From positions 3,973,501 through 4,037,500 of the forward strand of contig NZ_CP126080.1 in the NCBI RefSeq assembly GCF_030122805.1: DNA of 64,000 nt, written 5' to 3'. A program made the position numbers and the translations under genes. The stretch comes from Mesobacillus sp. AQ2. GTDB lineage: Bacteria; Bacillota; Bacilli; Bacillales; Cytobacillaceae. This document shows, piece after piece, positions 17,048 to 25,852 of this stretch. Below the pieces are notes generated by a model, which was not told the DNA's origin, searched no databases, and saw only the letters and a program-made list of their open reading frames with translations. How positions within the stretch are numbered: the first letter of the stretch is position 1; every line of letters begins with the position of its first letter.

Positions 17048-18643
17048 ATGTCTTCTGTAAAAATCATTTCATCACAGAAAGCAGCAAATTTGATCACCGA
17101 CAACACGATTGTGGGCCTGGGCGGTTTTATTGGCGTTGGCGTTGCAGAAGAAATATATATCGAGGTAGAAAAGAGATTCCTTGAAAGCCAGTCTCCAAGA
17201 AACCTAACCCTTATGTATGCAGCAGGAAACGGTGATGGTGTTGACCGAGGCATGAACCATTACGCTCATGAAGGACTTGTGAAGCGAATCATCGGCGGTC
17301 ATATGGGACTTGCGCCAAAATTCCAGCCATTGGTGGTCAATGACAAAATTGAAGCCTATAACCTGCCGCAGGGTGTCATTTCACAGATGTTTCGTGATGG
17401 AGCAGCTGGTAAACCGCGCACGGTCACACATGTAGGATTAGGAACATTTGTCGACCCGGATATTGACGGCGGCAAGCTGAATCAAGCTACAAAAGAGGAA
17501 ATCGTTGAAAAAGTAAACTTTGACGGCAAATCTTATCTTGCCTATAGAACACAGAAGCTTGATTTTGCTCTGCTGAAAGGTTCGGTTTCCGATGAAAACG
17601 GTAACATCAGCTTCGAAAAGGAACCGCTTACACTAGAAATCCTATCCATCGCCATGAATGCACGCAATAGCGGAGGCAAGGTGATTGTCCAGGTAGAAAA
17701 GATTGTCAAAAACGGTTCAATAGATCCTAAGCTTGTGGCTATACCGGGAATACTCGTCGATTATGTGGTTGTTGTTGAAAACCCGGCCAACCATATGCAG
17801 ACATTCGGAACACAGCACAATGAAGATTTTTACCGGAGCGATGTTGTTCATAAGCAATCCGATAAAAAATATCCCCTTAACGAACGCAAGGTGATCGCGC
17901 GCCGTGCAGCCATGCTATTGAACGAGGATATCAAAGTACTGAATTATGGAATCGGAGTGCCTGAAATTATCGCACATGTCCTCCAGGAGGAAGGAATGAA
18001 TGACCAATTCACTCCAACTCTTGAGCCTGGTGCAATTGGCGGCACAGCAGCAGGCGGGCTGGATTTTGGCTGCTCAATCGGGCCACAGGCGATCATTGAT
18101 CAACCATATATGTTTGACTATTACGATGGCGGCGGAATTGATGCAGCATTCCTTGGCCTGGCTCAATGTGATACTAAAGGAAATATTAATGTTTCAAAGT
18201 TCGGCCCTAAAATTGCCGGATGCGGCGGATTCATCAATATTACCCAAAACGCCAGGCAAATCGCTTTTTGCGGAACATTCACTGCCGGTGGCTTAAAGGT
18301 AGGGACCGGCAAAGGGAAGCTTGAAATCCTCCAGGAGGGCAAAGCAAAAAAATTCATCGAAAATGTAGAGCAAATCACTTTCAGTGGTGATGTGGCACGT
18401 GAAAATAATAAAAGAATCATCTATATTACCGAACGAGCCGTTTTTGAACTTTTGCCTGAGGGATTGACGCTTACAGAGATTGCCCCTGGCATCAATTTAG
18501 AAAGAGATATCCTTTCCCAGATGAATTTCAGGCCATTGATTGCCAAAGACTTAAAATTAATGGACAGCAGGATTTTCATGGATGAACCTATGGGTTTAAA
18601 GGATAAAAAAACTCCTGGCTTACGAAATATTGCAGCAATCTGA
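17048..18643 (+). CDS. acyl-CoA:acetate/3-ketoacid CoA-transferase (fused alpha-beta, YdiF type)
   Basis: A 531-residue family I CoA-transferase with both halves in one chain. The N-terminal alpha-like domain contains GLGGFIGVG, and the beta-like domain contains the catalytic-glutamate region TLEPGAIGGTAAGG near residue 325. It would move CoA from succinyl- or acyl-CoA to acetoacetate. ATG 17048 has GAGGTG upstream with 6-base spacing; TTG 17039 is disfavoured. The gene is 45 bases downstream of the dehydrogenase. Unlike B. subtilis ScoA/ScoB, the subunits are fused. Confidence 0.9.
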   Translation: MSSVKIISSQKAANLITDNTIVGLGGFIGVGVAEEIYIEVEKRFLESQSPRNLTLMYAAGNGDGVDRGMNHYAHEGLVKRIIGGHMGLAPKFQPLVVNDKIEAYNLPQGVISQMFRDGAAGKPRTVTHVGLGTFVDPDIDGGKLNQATKEEIVEKVNFDGKSYLAYRTQKLDFALLKGSVSDENGNISFEKEPLTLEILSIAMNARNSGGKVIVQVEKIVKNGSIDPKLVAIPGILVDYVVVVENPANHMQTFGTQHNEDFYRSDVVHKQSDKKYPLNERKVIARRAAMLLNEDIKVLNYGIGVPEIIAHVLQEEGMNDQFTPTLEPGAIGGTAAGGLDFGCSIGPQAIIDQPYMFDYYDGGGIDAAFLGLAQCDTKGNINVSKFGPKIAGCGGFINITQNARQIAFCGTFTAGGLKVGTGKGKLEILQEGKAKKFIENVEQITFSGDVARENNKRIIYITERAVFELLPEGLTLTEIAPGINLERDILSQMNFRPLIAKDLKLMDSRIFMDEPMGLKDKKTPGLRNIAAI

Positions 18644-18680
18644 TCCATCAAAACTTGTGTTTTAGAAAGGAGTTCCCCAT

Positions 18681-20123
18681 ATGGAGCTATTCATTATACT
18701 ATTAGCCCTTGGATTATTGATGTTCACAGCTTACAAAGGGTATTCAGTCATCCTTTTTGCACCAATCGCTGCCCTTTTGGCTGTGCTGCTGACGGACCCA
18801 AGCCACGTACTGCCCTTTTTCAGCAACATCTTCATGGAAAAGATGGTCGGATTCATCAAAAACTATTTTCCAGTTTTCCTGCTTGGTGCAATTTTCGGTA
18901 AGGTAGTCGAAATGTCTGGGATTGCCGAATCCATCGCTAAGTCCATCATTAAATTGGTTGGCGGCACCCGTGCCATTCTAGCAATCGTGTTGATGGGCGC
19001 TATATTAACATACAGCGGGGTTAGCTTGTTCGTTGTGGTATTTGCCATCTATCCTTTTGCTAAAAACTTATTCAGAGAAGCGAACATTCCTAAAAGGCTT
19101 ATTCCGGGAACGATTGCCCTTGGAGCGTTCACATTCACGATGGACGCACTTCCAGGCACGCCCCAGATCCAAAACGTTATTCCAACAAGCTTCTTCGGGA
19201 CTGATATTTACGCGGCACCTGCCCTCGGGATCATTGGTGCAATCCTTGTTTTCACATTAGGCATGCTTTATCTTGAAACTCTTAGAAAGAGAGCTGCAAA
19301 ACGCGGCGAAGGTTTCTACGGATTTGATAATGCAGAATCCGCTGCTGCAGCAGAAGCTGAGGCACTAGATGAAGGTGTCAGCAACATTGACATGACTGCT
19401 AAAACGAGCACAATAAGAGCTGTACTTGCATTCGTACCATTAGTGCTTGTTGGTGTAGCTAACAAATTCTTCACAGTGAATCTGCCAAAATGGTATCCGA
19501 ATGGGTTTGATTTTTCAAAGATTGGTCTTGAATCCTATGGTACGGTCCAGATGGCTGGAGTAGTTGGAATCTGGTCCGTTGAACTGGCGTTGATTCTTGG
19601 CATCCTGGCTACTCTTTTATATGACTGGAAGAAGGTTACCGGAGGATTTAAAGTTGGAGTCAACACTGCAATAGGCGGTGCCTTGCTTGCATCGATGAAT
19701 ACTGGGGCTGAATACGGTTTTGGCGGAGTCATTTCCTCTCTTCCAGGATTCTCTGTTGTGAGTAAAGGAATTTCAACAACATTCACAGATCCGCTCATCA
19801 ATGGAGCAGTAACGACTACAACTCTTGCAGGTGTGACTGGATCTGCTTCAGGCGGTATGGGGATTGCTTTGAGTGCAATGGCTGATACTTACATGAAGGC
19901 AATCACAGAATTCAATATCCCGCCAGAAGTCATGCACCGTGTCATCTCGATGGCATCAGGCGGAATGGATACACTTCCTCACAACGGTGCAGTTATTACT
20001 TTGCTTGCTGTTACCGGATTAACTCATAAACAATCTTATAAAGATATTTTTGCTATTACTGTAATAAAAACATTGGCTGTATTCTTCATTATTGCAGTCT
20101 ACAAGTTAACTGGACTAGTATAA
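18681..20123 (+). CDS. GntP-family permease, likely 3-hydroxybutyrate/acetoacetate importer
   Basis: A 480-residue polytopic transporter (about 12 hydrophobic segments) of the gluconate:H+ symporter family. Characteristic stretches include LPGTPQIQNVIP, TGAEYGFGGVI and ASGGMDTLPHNGAV. The substrate is assigned from its neighbours: it stands between the CoA-transferase and thiolase genes, like YxjC in B. subtilis. AAAGGAG precedes ATG 18681, 37 bases after the transferase stop. Confidence 0.88.
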   Translation: MELFIILLALGLLMFTAYKGYSVILFAPIAALLAVLLTDPSHVLPFFSNIFMEKMVGFIKNYFPVFLLGAIFGKVVEMSGIAESIAKSIIKLVGGTRAILAIVLMGAILTYSGVSLFVVVFAIYPFAKNLFREANIPKRLIPGTIALGAFTFTMDALPGTPQIQNVIPTSFFGTDIYAAPALGIIGAILVFTLGMLYLETLRKRAAKRGEGFYGFDNAESAAAAEAEALDEGVSNIDMTAKTSTIRAVLAFVPLVLVGVANKFFTVNLPKWYPNGFDFSKIGLESYGTVQMAGVVGIWSVELALILGILATLLYDWKKVTGGFKVGVNTAIGGALLASMNTGAEYGFGGVISSLPGFSVVSKGISTTFTDPLINGAVTTTTLAGVTGSASGGMGIALSAMADTYMKAITEFNIPPEVMHRVISMASGGMDTLPHNGAVITLLAVTGLTHKQSYKDIFAITVIKTLAVFFIIAVYKLTGLV

Positions 20124-20186
20124 TAATAACAACAAAGGGGGAGCAATTCCCCCTTTCTTAACTTTAATTCGGAAGGGGCAGTAAAA

Positions 20187-21371
20187 ATGGAAAATTCAAT
20201 TGTGATTGCAAGTGCGGTCAGGACCGCTACAGGAGCTTTTGGCGGAGCTTTTTCAAAGGTATCTGCAGTTGATCTTGGAGCGGCCGCTATTAAGGCTGCA
20301 TTGGAAAAAGCAAATATTAGTGCTGATTCCGTCGATGAAGTCATCATGGGAAATGTCCTTCAAGCCGGGCTTGGTCAAAATCCGGCACGCCAGGCTGCCA
20401 TGAGAGCAGGACTTCCAGAGACATGCCCATCCATGACAATCAATAAACTATGCGGCTCAGGTTTGAAGGCCGTTCACCTGGCATATCAAGCAATTGCAGC
20501 AGGTGAAGCCGATATCGTTGTCGCTGGCGGAATGGAGAATATGAGCCAGGCGCCTTTCGTTCTCAAAGGTGCGCGAGAAGGCTTCAAAATGGGCGACCAA
20601 AAACTCGTTGATACATTGCTTGGCGATGGACTCGTATGTGCATTTAATGACTACCATATGGGTATTACTGCCGAAAACCTTGCCGAAAAATATGAAATCT
20701 CGCGCAATGAACAGGACGCTTTCGCAGTCAAAAGCCAGAACCGGGCAGAAGCAGCGATCACTTCTGGACGTTTCAAGGATGAAATCGTCCCTGTAGAAGT
20801 GAAACAGCGTAAAGGCGATCCTATTATTGTCGATCAGGATGAGCATCCTAAATTCGGCAGCACTCTTGAAAAGATTGGCAAGTTACGGCCTGCATTCAAG
20901 AAAGACGGAACCGTAACCGCAGCCAATGCTTCTGGAATCAATGATGGCGCAGCTGCAGTTGTGGTGATGAGTGGCAAAAAAGCAAAAGAACTAGGAGTTA
21001 CTCCACTTGTAACCATCAAGGCGAATGCTTCTGCGGGCGTTGATCCATCCATCATGGGTATTGGGCCTGTTAGCGCTGTTAAGAAAGCCCTTAAGAAAGC
21101 GGAAATGGAGTTAACGGATATCGATTTAGTAGAGGCGAATGAGGCATTTGCGGCACAGGCTCTTTCCGTCATGAAGGAACTTGGCATGAGCGAGGAGAAT
21201 GTAAATGTCAACGGCGGTGCCATTGCGCTTGGCCACCCAATTGGAGCAAGCGGAGCAAGAATTCTAGTCACACTCATCCACGAACTTAAGAAACGAGAAC
21301 AAAAATACGGACTGGCCACCCTCTGCATAGGCGGCGGAATGGGTGTCGCAACGATCATCGAAAATGTTTAA
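20187..21371 (+). CDS. acetyl-CoA C-acetyltransferase (thiolase)
   Basis: A 394-residue thiolase. Nucleophile Cys89 is in [12 protein letters not shown], the catalytic His is in [10 protein letters not shown], and the second Cys is in LCIGGGMG. Here it would cleave acetoacetyl-CoA to two acetyl-CoA as the last step of the operon, feeding the TCA cycle. GGAAGGGG precedes ATG. The 63-base gap from the permease holds no terminator; a strong terminator follows the gene. Confidence 0.94.
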   Translation: MENSIVIASAVRTATGAFGGAFSKVSAVDLGAAAIKAALEKANISADSVDEVIMGNVLQAGLGQNPARQAAMRAGLPETCPSMTINKLCGSGLKAVHLAYQAIAAGEADIVVAGGMENMSQAPFVLKGAREGFKMGDQKLVDTLLGDGLVCAFNDYHMGITAENLAEKYEISRNEQDAFAVKSQNRAEAAITSGRFKDEIVPVEVKQRKGDPIIVDQDEHPKFGSTLEKIGKLRPAFKKDGTVTAANASGINDGAAAVVVMSGKKAKELGVTPLVTIKANASAGVDPSIMGIGPVSAVKKALKKAEMELTDIDLVEANEAFAAQALSVMKELGMSEENVNVNGGAIALGHPIGASGARILVTLIHELKKREQKYGLATLCIGGGMGVATIIENV

Positions 21372-21380
21372 TCAATAGAA

Positions 21381-21415
21381 AAAGCCTGTGGTCCGCACCA
21401 CAGGCTTTCATATTT
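21381..21415. terminator. bidirectional terminator
   Basis: AAAGCCTGTGGT, CCGC, ACCACAGGCTTT: perfect 12-base arms between the thiolase gene and the convergent small gene. Confidence 0.9.
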
Positions 21416-21424
21416 TAGCAGTTA

Positions 21425-21649
21425 TCAAACTACATAATCTTCAGTTAATTTACTGCATGCATTTGATAGATTCTCAAGGCATTCCCTTCTTAGCCTCTCG
21501 TCACAGATGAAATCATTCCGAAGCTCTTCTTCCAGCTTCATTTGTATCTGCTGAATTTCTTCCTGGAACCTTTCCCTTTTTTCAACATCTGTTAAATGAA
21601 ACTCTATCTCCCGTTCAAAGTACTCTACCGTCCCAAACAATACAGTCAA
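21425..21649 (-). CDS. 74-residue helical protein downstream of a c-di-GMP riboswitch, unknown
   Basis: An acidic, probably fully helical protein (MTVLFGTVEYFERE ... ECLENLSNACSKL) with many E/R heptad-like positions and two cysteines. It has no signal peptide, membrane segment or recognised domain. TTG 21649 follows GGAGG with 5-base spacing; an in-frame GTG at 21661 overlaps the ribosome site. It is the only gene between the c-di-GMP-I riboswitch/terminator (21831-21998) and the terminator shared with thiolase, so it is probably the riboswitch target. Confidence 0.65.
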   Translation of the reverse strand: MTVLFGTVEYFEREIEFHLTDVEKRERFQEEIQQIQMKLEEELRNDFICDERLRRECLENLSNACSKLTEDYVV

Positions 21650-21830
21650 CGTTTCCTCCACCTTCCATTCTATTTTTCAAAAATCCTTTTTCCTAAAAAC
21701 AAAACCTGCCAAAAGGATTATTTTCACTCGTCCTGTCAAGATACTTAAGTTTTATTTATCCTTTCTCACACTCGGCAAACGTGAAATTCAGTTCTTTTTG
21801 CATGATTGTGCAGAATGGACCAGGAAGAAT

Positions 21831-21862
21831 AAAAAAAATCCTCCAAAAAAGACGGCGGATTT
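21831..21862 (-). terminator. intrinsic terminator of the c-di-GMP riboswitch
   Basis: On the - strand, AAATCCGCC, GTCTTTTTT loop, GGAGGATTT, then a run of T. The 9-bp stem has one G-A mismatch. It lies 65 bases after the aptamer and before the 74-residue gene. Confidence 0.8.
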
Positions 21863-21926
21863 CCTTTGGCAAACAGTCAACCAATACCATTCACCGATAT
21901 GTTCTATACTCATCCGATCTTTTATT

Positions 21927-21998
21927 GGCAACCCGACTATCCTAGCAGCATGGCCTTAGACTCGTGGCTTTGCGTCCTCACCTTTCGATAAGTTTGCC
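21927..21998 (-). ncRNA. cyclic di-GMP-I (GEMM) riboswitch aptamer
   Basis: Read on the - strand the aptamer begins GGCAAACTTATCGAAAGGTG, continues ACGCAAAGCCACGAGTCTAA and ends GATAGTCGGGTTGCC. These are the GEMM hallmarks: the GAAA tetraloop in P2, GACGCAAAGCCACG...CTAAGG, and the pairing 5' GGCAA with 3' TTGCC. A sigma-A promoter precedes it and an intrinsic terminator follows, so it appears to be a transcription-terminating switch. Confidence 0.92.
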
Positions 21999-22016
21999 TT
22001 TTTCAGTTCTACTTAA

Positions 22017-22045
22017 AATATAAAACTTTAGAACCATACTTTCAA
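22017..22045 (-). promoter_or_regulatory. promoter of the GEMM riboswitch transcript
   Basis: On the - strand: TTGAAA (22040-22045), 17-base spacer, TATATT (22017-22022). The predicted start at about 22010 leaves a short 5' end before the aptamer. The remaining interval 22050-22247 holds a small palindrome, CATTGTTTTCACAATG, and nothing else recognised. Confidence 0.75.
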
Positions 22046-22247
22046 CAAAATTCGCCAATTAATTACAAAGATGAGTCTAATTTCCTATAACTTTGTGAGC
22101 GCATGAAAGATAGACAACCCTTTCAGGCGCCAACTTTGATTAGCGCATTGTTTTCACAATGTAATATCCCAGCAATCTCTATGTAAAGTTCAGTTGCTAG
22201 AATAAAAGGAAGAAGCTTTATTACAGGCGAATGGCAGGAGGATCCTT

Positions 22248-22592
22248 ATGGAACAGCATGTTAAAAAGTCGCTAGATGAATGGAAAGCAGAAATTGAAGA
22301 GATTCTTAAAGAAATAGATGCGGAGTATGACGAAGTAAAAAATGAGCTTAAAGTGTATACATATAAATTTAACATCACGAAGCAGGTTGTCCAGTCGACA
22401 GTGAATCCGGACCTGAACAGGAAGATTCGCGAATTGTATCATCAGCCATTTGAGGAGAAATTCAATGATTTGAAAGAGTATATCAAGGAGTTGGAAGAAA
22501 AAAAGCGGGTCTTCCAGATGTTCACCGATAAAATCGACAAAGTGACAGACAAAGAGGATGCGCCACAGTTAGCTATTGCGCAAACTGAATAA
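22248..22592 (+). CDS. 114-residue coiled-coil protein, unknown
   Basis: A soluble, highly charged helical protein (DEWKAEIEEILKEIDAEYDEVKNELK ... LKEYIKELEEKKRVFQMFTDKIDKV). No signal peptide, no membrane helix and no known domain. AGGAGG precedes ATG 22248 with 7-base spacing, so translation is credible. It is divergent from the GEMM riboswitch transcript and convergent with nadE. Confidence 0.7.
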   Translation: MEQHVKKSLDEWKAEIEEILKEIDAEYDEVKNELKVYTYKFNITKQVVQSTVNPDLNRKIRELYHQPFEEKFNDLKEYIKELEEKKRVFQMFTDKIDKVTDKEDAPQLAIAQTE

Positions 22593-22597
22593 AAAGG

Positions 22598-22639
22598 AAA
22601 GCCTGGCTTTTGATCGAAAATCTTAGCCAGGCCTTTTTT
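22598..22639. terminator. bidirectional terminator between the coiled-coil gene and nadE
   Basis: AAGCCTGGCT ... AGCCAGGC followed by CTTTTTT. Confidence 0.82.
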
Positions 22640-22643
22640 GTGC

Positions 22644-23465
22644 TTATTCCTTCCACCATGAATCAAACATGGACGCTGGAACATGCCGTTTATGCTCTGA
22701 AGCAAGATATCTGCCCTCAATTTTGGCTGCTGCTGCTTCATCAATCTGCTTTCCTTCAAGATAATCATCGATTACTTCATAGCTGACGCCAAGTTCGGTT
22801 TCATCCGATTGAAGCGGCTTGTTGTCTAAAAGGTCAGCGGTAGGCTCTTTCAGATACAGTCTTGATTCTGCATTCAATGCTTTGAGCAGTTCCCTGCCCT
22901 GGCGCTTGTTCAAGCCGGTAAGCGGCAGCAGGTCAGCTCCTCCATCCCCGTATTTTGTGAAAAATCCGGTTACTGCTTCAGCAGCATGGTCTGTCCCAAT
23001 CACCAGCAAGCCGTCCTGCCCGCCGATAGCATATTGGGTGATCATCCGGATCCTTGCCTTTGCATTTCCTTTGTTAAAGTCTGTCATCTTCTCGCCAATC
23101 GCTTCCTCGAACTGGGTATTGAAGGTGTCGACAGCAGGCTGGATATTGAAGGTGATCGTTTGATCCGGCTTGATGAATTCCAGTGCTTTCTGAGCATCAT
23201 CCTCATCTTTTTGCACCGCATAAGGAAGTCTGACAGCGACGAATTTGGCATCCTTGCCTTCTGACCGCAATTCCTCCGCAGCCATTTGCGCAAGTTTCCC
23301 CGCCAGAGTGGAATCCTGGCCGCCGCTGATGCCTAGAACGAACCCTTTCGCCCTTGATGTAAGCAAATATTCCTTTAAAAAATCGATTCTTTTCCTGATT
23401 TCTTGCTGGGGATCAATTTGCGGCTGCACATTCAAATCTTCAATTATCTGCTTTTGCAAGCTCAT
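22644..23465 (-). CDS. nadE: ammonia-dependent NAD+ synthetase
   Basis: Amidates nicotinic acid adenine dinucleotide to NAD+ using ATP and ammonia. The 273 residues lack the glutaminase domain, so this is the ammonia-dependent form. The PP-loop SGGQDST is at 47-53; [26 protein letters not shown] and [18 protein letters not shown] are conserved active-site blocks. AGGAGGG precedes ATG 23465. Monocistronic. Confidence 0.97.
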   Translation of the reverse strand: MSLQKQIIEDLNVQPQIDPQQEIRKRIDFLKEYLLTSRAKGFVLGISGGQDSTLAGKLAQMAAEELRSEGKDAKFVAVRLPYAVQKDEDDAQKALEFIKPDQTITFNIQPAVDTFNTQFEEAIGEKMTDFNKGNAKARIRMITQYAIGGQDGLLVIGTDHAAEAVTGFFTKYGDGGADLLPLTGLNKRQGRELLKALNAESRLYLKEPTADLLDNKPLQSDETELGVSYEVIDDYLEGKQIDEAAAAKIEGRYLASEHKRHVPASMFDSWWKE

Positions 23466-23684
23466 GATAACCCTCCTAATTCACGAAAAACTATTCAAAA
23501 AAGAGCATATCCCTTCTAAAGTCCAAAGTCCAGATTTTCGTCAGAAAACCTAACATCCCAATACCAAAAATGCTCATGTTTATTTTACCCATTACCATGG
23601 TGGACGTAACATTTTGTCTGCCATGATTTTTTTGCTAGACTATAAACCATAGTATTAACGCGAATTAAATTGGAGGCATTCATA

Positions 23685-24740
23685 ATGGCAACCCATGAAA
23701 AGTTCAAAGGCTATTTCGGTACCTATACAAAAGGCAACAGCGAGGGGATCTATTCTTTCACATTGGATGCGGCAAATGGAAAAATCCTTGATGTGGAACC
23801 AGCTGCAGCTCTGGAAAACCCTACTTACCTGACAATCAGCGATGACAACCGCTTCCTTTATGCAGTCGCAAAAGAAGGTGATTCCGGAGGAGTTGCAGGC
23901 TTCAACATTCTTGACTCCGGAAAATTATCTTTCATCGATTCACAGCTTGCTCCAGGAGCATCTCCCTGCCATGTGAGCGTGAACCCGGAAAACACTCTGC
24001 TTTTATCCGCTAATTACCATAAAGGGACTGCAGATTCTTATCTGCTGAACGCTGAAACCGGCAGTATTGAAAATGTGTTATCAAGCGTGGTCCATGAGGG
24101 TTCAGGACCGGATGAGCGGCAGGAAAAAGCGCACACGCATTATGCCGGCTTCACTCCTGACGGGAAATATGCGGCAGTGATCGACCTTGGCATCGACCAA
24201 CTGATCACCTACACCCTGGACAACGGTCAGCTGATTGAAAAGAGTGTATTGAATATTGCACCAGGAAGCGGTCCAAGACATCTTGTTTTCCATCCAAACA
24301 ACACAATTGCCTATCTGATGACAGAATTCAGCTCTGAGGTGCTTGTCTTAAAATACAATGTTGAAGATGGAAGCTTTGAACAACTTCAGACAATCACAAC
24401 CTTGCCAGCAGACTTCACCGAAAACAATCAGGGAAGTGCCATCCATATTTCTTCTGACGGAAACTACATCTACGCTGCCAATCGCGGCCATGACAGTATT
24501 GCCGTTTTCAAGGTGGATCCAGAAAGCTTCAAGCTCACCTTTGTTGAACACACTTCAACTGAAGGCAATTGGCCAAGGGATTTTATGCTTGACCCAAGCG
24601 AGAAATTCCTGATTGCCGCCAACCAGAATTCCAGCAATGTCACGCTTTATTCTCGTAACACAGAAACAGGCAGATTGACATTATTACAGTCTGATGTGCA
24701 AGTCCCGGACCCTGTCTGCGTAAAATTTTTACATTACTAA
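23685..24740 (+). CDS. lactonase-family seven-bladed beta-propeller (6-phosphogluconolactonase-like)
   Basis: A 351-residue cytoplasmic protein of the YkgB/Pgl lactonase family. It begins YFGTYTKGNSEGIYSF and contains repeated propeller blades (YLTISDDNRFLYAVAKEG, PCHVSVNPENTLLLSANY, GPRHLVFHPNNTIAYLM). It may hydrolyse 6-phosphogluconolactone; the true substrate is not shown by sequence. ATG 23685 follows GGAGG at 8 bases; the upstream TTG is rejected. Monocistronic, with a perfect 15-bp terminator. Confidence 0.87.
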   Translation: MATHEKFKGYFGTYTKGNSEGIYSFTLDAANGKILDVEPAAALENPTYLTISDDNRFLYAVAKEGDSGGVAGFNILDSGKLSFIDSQLAPGASPCHVSVNPENTLLLSANYHKGTADSYLLNAETGSIENVLSSVVHEGSGPDERQEKAHTHYAGFTPDGKYAAVIDLGIDQLITYTLDNGQLIEKSVLNIAPGSGPRHLVFHPNNTIAYLMTEFSSEVLVLKYNVEDGSFEQLQTITTLPADFTENNQGSAIHISSDGNYIYAANRGHDSIAVFKVDPESFKLTFVEHTSTEGNWPRDFMLDPSEKFLIAANQNSSNVTLYSRNTETGRLTLLQSDVQVPDPVCVKFLHY

Positions 24741-24770
24741 GGATCGTTCCATAAACAGCCGATACCATGA

Positions 24771-24807
24771 AAAACAGGCAGGTGCACTTAGCAGCACCTG
24801 CCTGTTT
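24771..24807. terminator. bidirectional terminator
   Basis: AAAACAGGCAGGTGC, 7-base loop, GCACCTGCCTGTTTT: perfect arms between the convergent lactonase and oxidoreductase genes. Confidence 0.92.
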
Positions 24808-24808
24808 T

Positions 24809-25792
24809 CTATTTGTCGCTCGGGAAGCTGACACCCATTTGCAATCTGGCTTCATCAAGGATTTTCATGGTGATCCTTGAGTTTTCAAGCGAATTGTTTA
24901 CCGACTCCAGTTTTCCTTGCTGGATCAATGTAATGAATTCCTCTGCTTCATAAAACATATTATCCTCAAGCTGTTTTACTGACAGATCTTCACTGCTTCC
25001 ATCACGGTAAAGGATTTCTACTTTTGTAGGAGTGCTGATTTTATCAATCCTGATGCAGCCGTTCTCACCGTGTATTTCAGAAGGGAGTGTTGAATCAGTG
25101 ATTTTCGAAAACATGATGACAGCATCCATTTCATCATACTTCAAAATCAGGCTTCCTTCCCCATCAACTCCTGACTCAAGTATGTAGCCATTTGCCTGGA
25201 TAGACTTTGGCTCTCCAAACAAGACAACGAGCGGATAAATGCAGTAAATACCGATATCCATCAGCGAACCTGCCGAGAATTCCGGGTTAAATGCGTTCAG
25301 GACGGTACCTTCTTTATATTTGTCATAGCGGGAAGAATACTGGCAATAGCTTGCGAAGTACCTTCTGATTGTGCCAATTTTGCCCAGGTTTTGCTGGACT
25401 GCCTTGAAGTTCGGCATCAAGGTCGATTTCAGCGCCTCCATCAAAACAACTTGATTTTCTTTTGCCGCTCGGATCATATCGTTCAGTTCGCGGCTGTTAG
25501 ACGCGATCGCTTTTTCACAAAGAACATGCTTGCCATTTTCCATTAGCATGATCGCCTGGCTGGCATGCAAAGAATTTGGGCTGGCAAGGTAGACAGCATC
25601 AATGGCATCGCTTTTCGCCATCTCTTCCAGGTCTGTAAAAACGGTATCCACTCCGAACTTCCCTGCAAAGTCCGCAGCACGGTCCTCTGAACGGGAATAT
25701 ACTGCAGCCAGCTTAAAATCCTTCTGATGGCGTGCTCCTTTAATAAACGCTTCCGTAATCCAATTTGTTCCTACCACTCCGAAACGCACCAT
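24809..25792 (-). CDS. Gfo/Idh/MocA-family NAD(P)-dependent oxidoreductase
   Basis: A 327-residue dehydrogenase with an N-terminal Rossmann fold (RFGVVGTNWITEAFIKGA), the family motif VLCEKAIAS in place of the usual EKP, and a C-terminal alpha/beta domain (SAGSLMDIGIYCIYPLV). It is probably a sugar or polyol dehydrogenase; the substrate is unknown. AAAGGGTG lies upstream of ATG 25792. It follows the histidine kinase gene by 60 bases on the same strand, so co-transcription is possible. Confidence 0.87.
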   Translation of the reverse strand: MVRFGVVGTNWITEAFIKGARHQKDFKLAAVYSRSEDRAADFAGKFGVDTVFTDLEEMAKSDAIDAVYLASPNSLHASQAIMLMENGKHVLCEKAIASNSRELNDMIRAAKENQVVLMEALKSTLMPNFKAVQQNLGKIGTIRRYFASYCQYSSRYDKYKEGTVLNAFNPEFSAGSLMDIGIYCIYPLVVLFGEPKSIQANGYILESGVDGEGSLILKYDEMDAVIMFSKITDSTLPSEIHGENGCIRIDKISTPTKVEILYRDGSSEDLSVKQLEDNMFYEAEEFITLIQQGKLESVNNSLENSRITMKILDEARLQMGVSFPSDK

Positions 25793-25852
25793 GTCGGTTC
25801 ACCCTTTCCAATAGCAAAAGCCGGGGGCAATGCCCACAGCTTCTTTATTATC

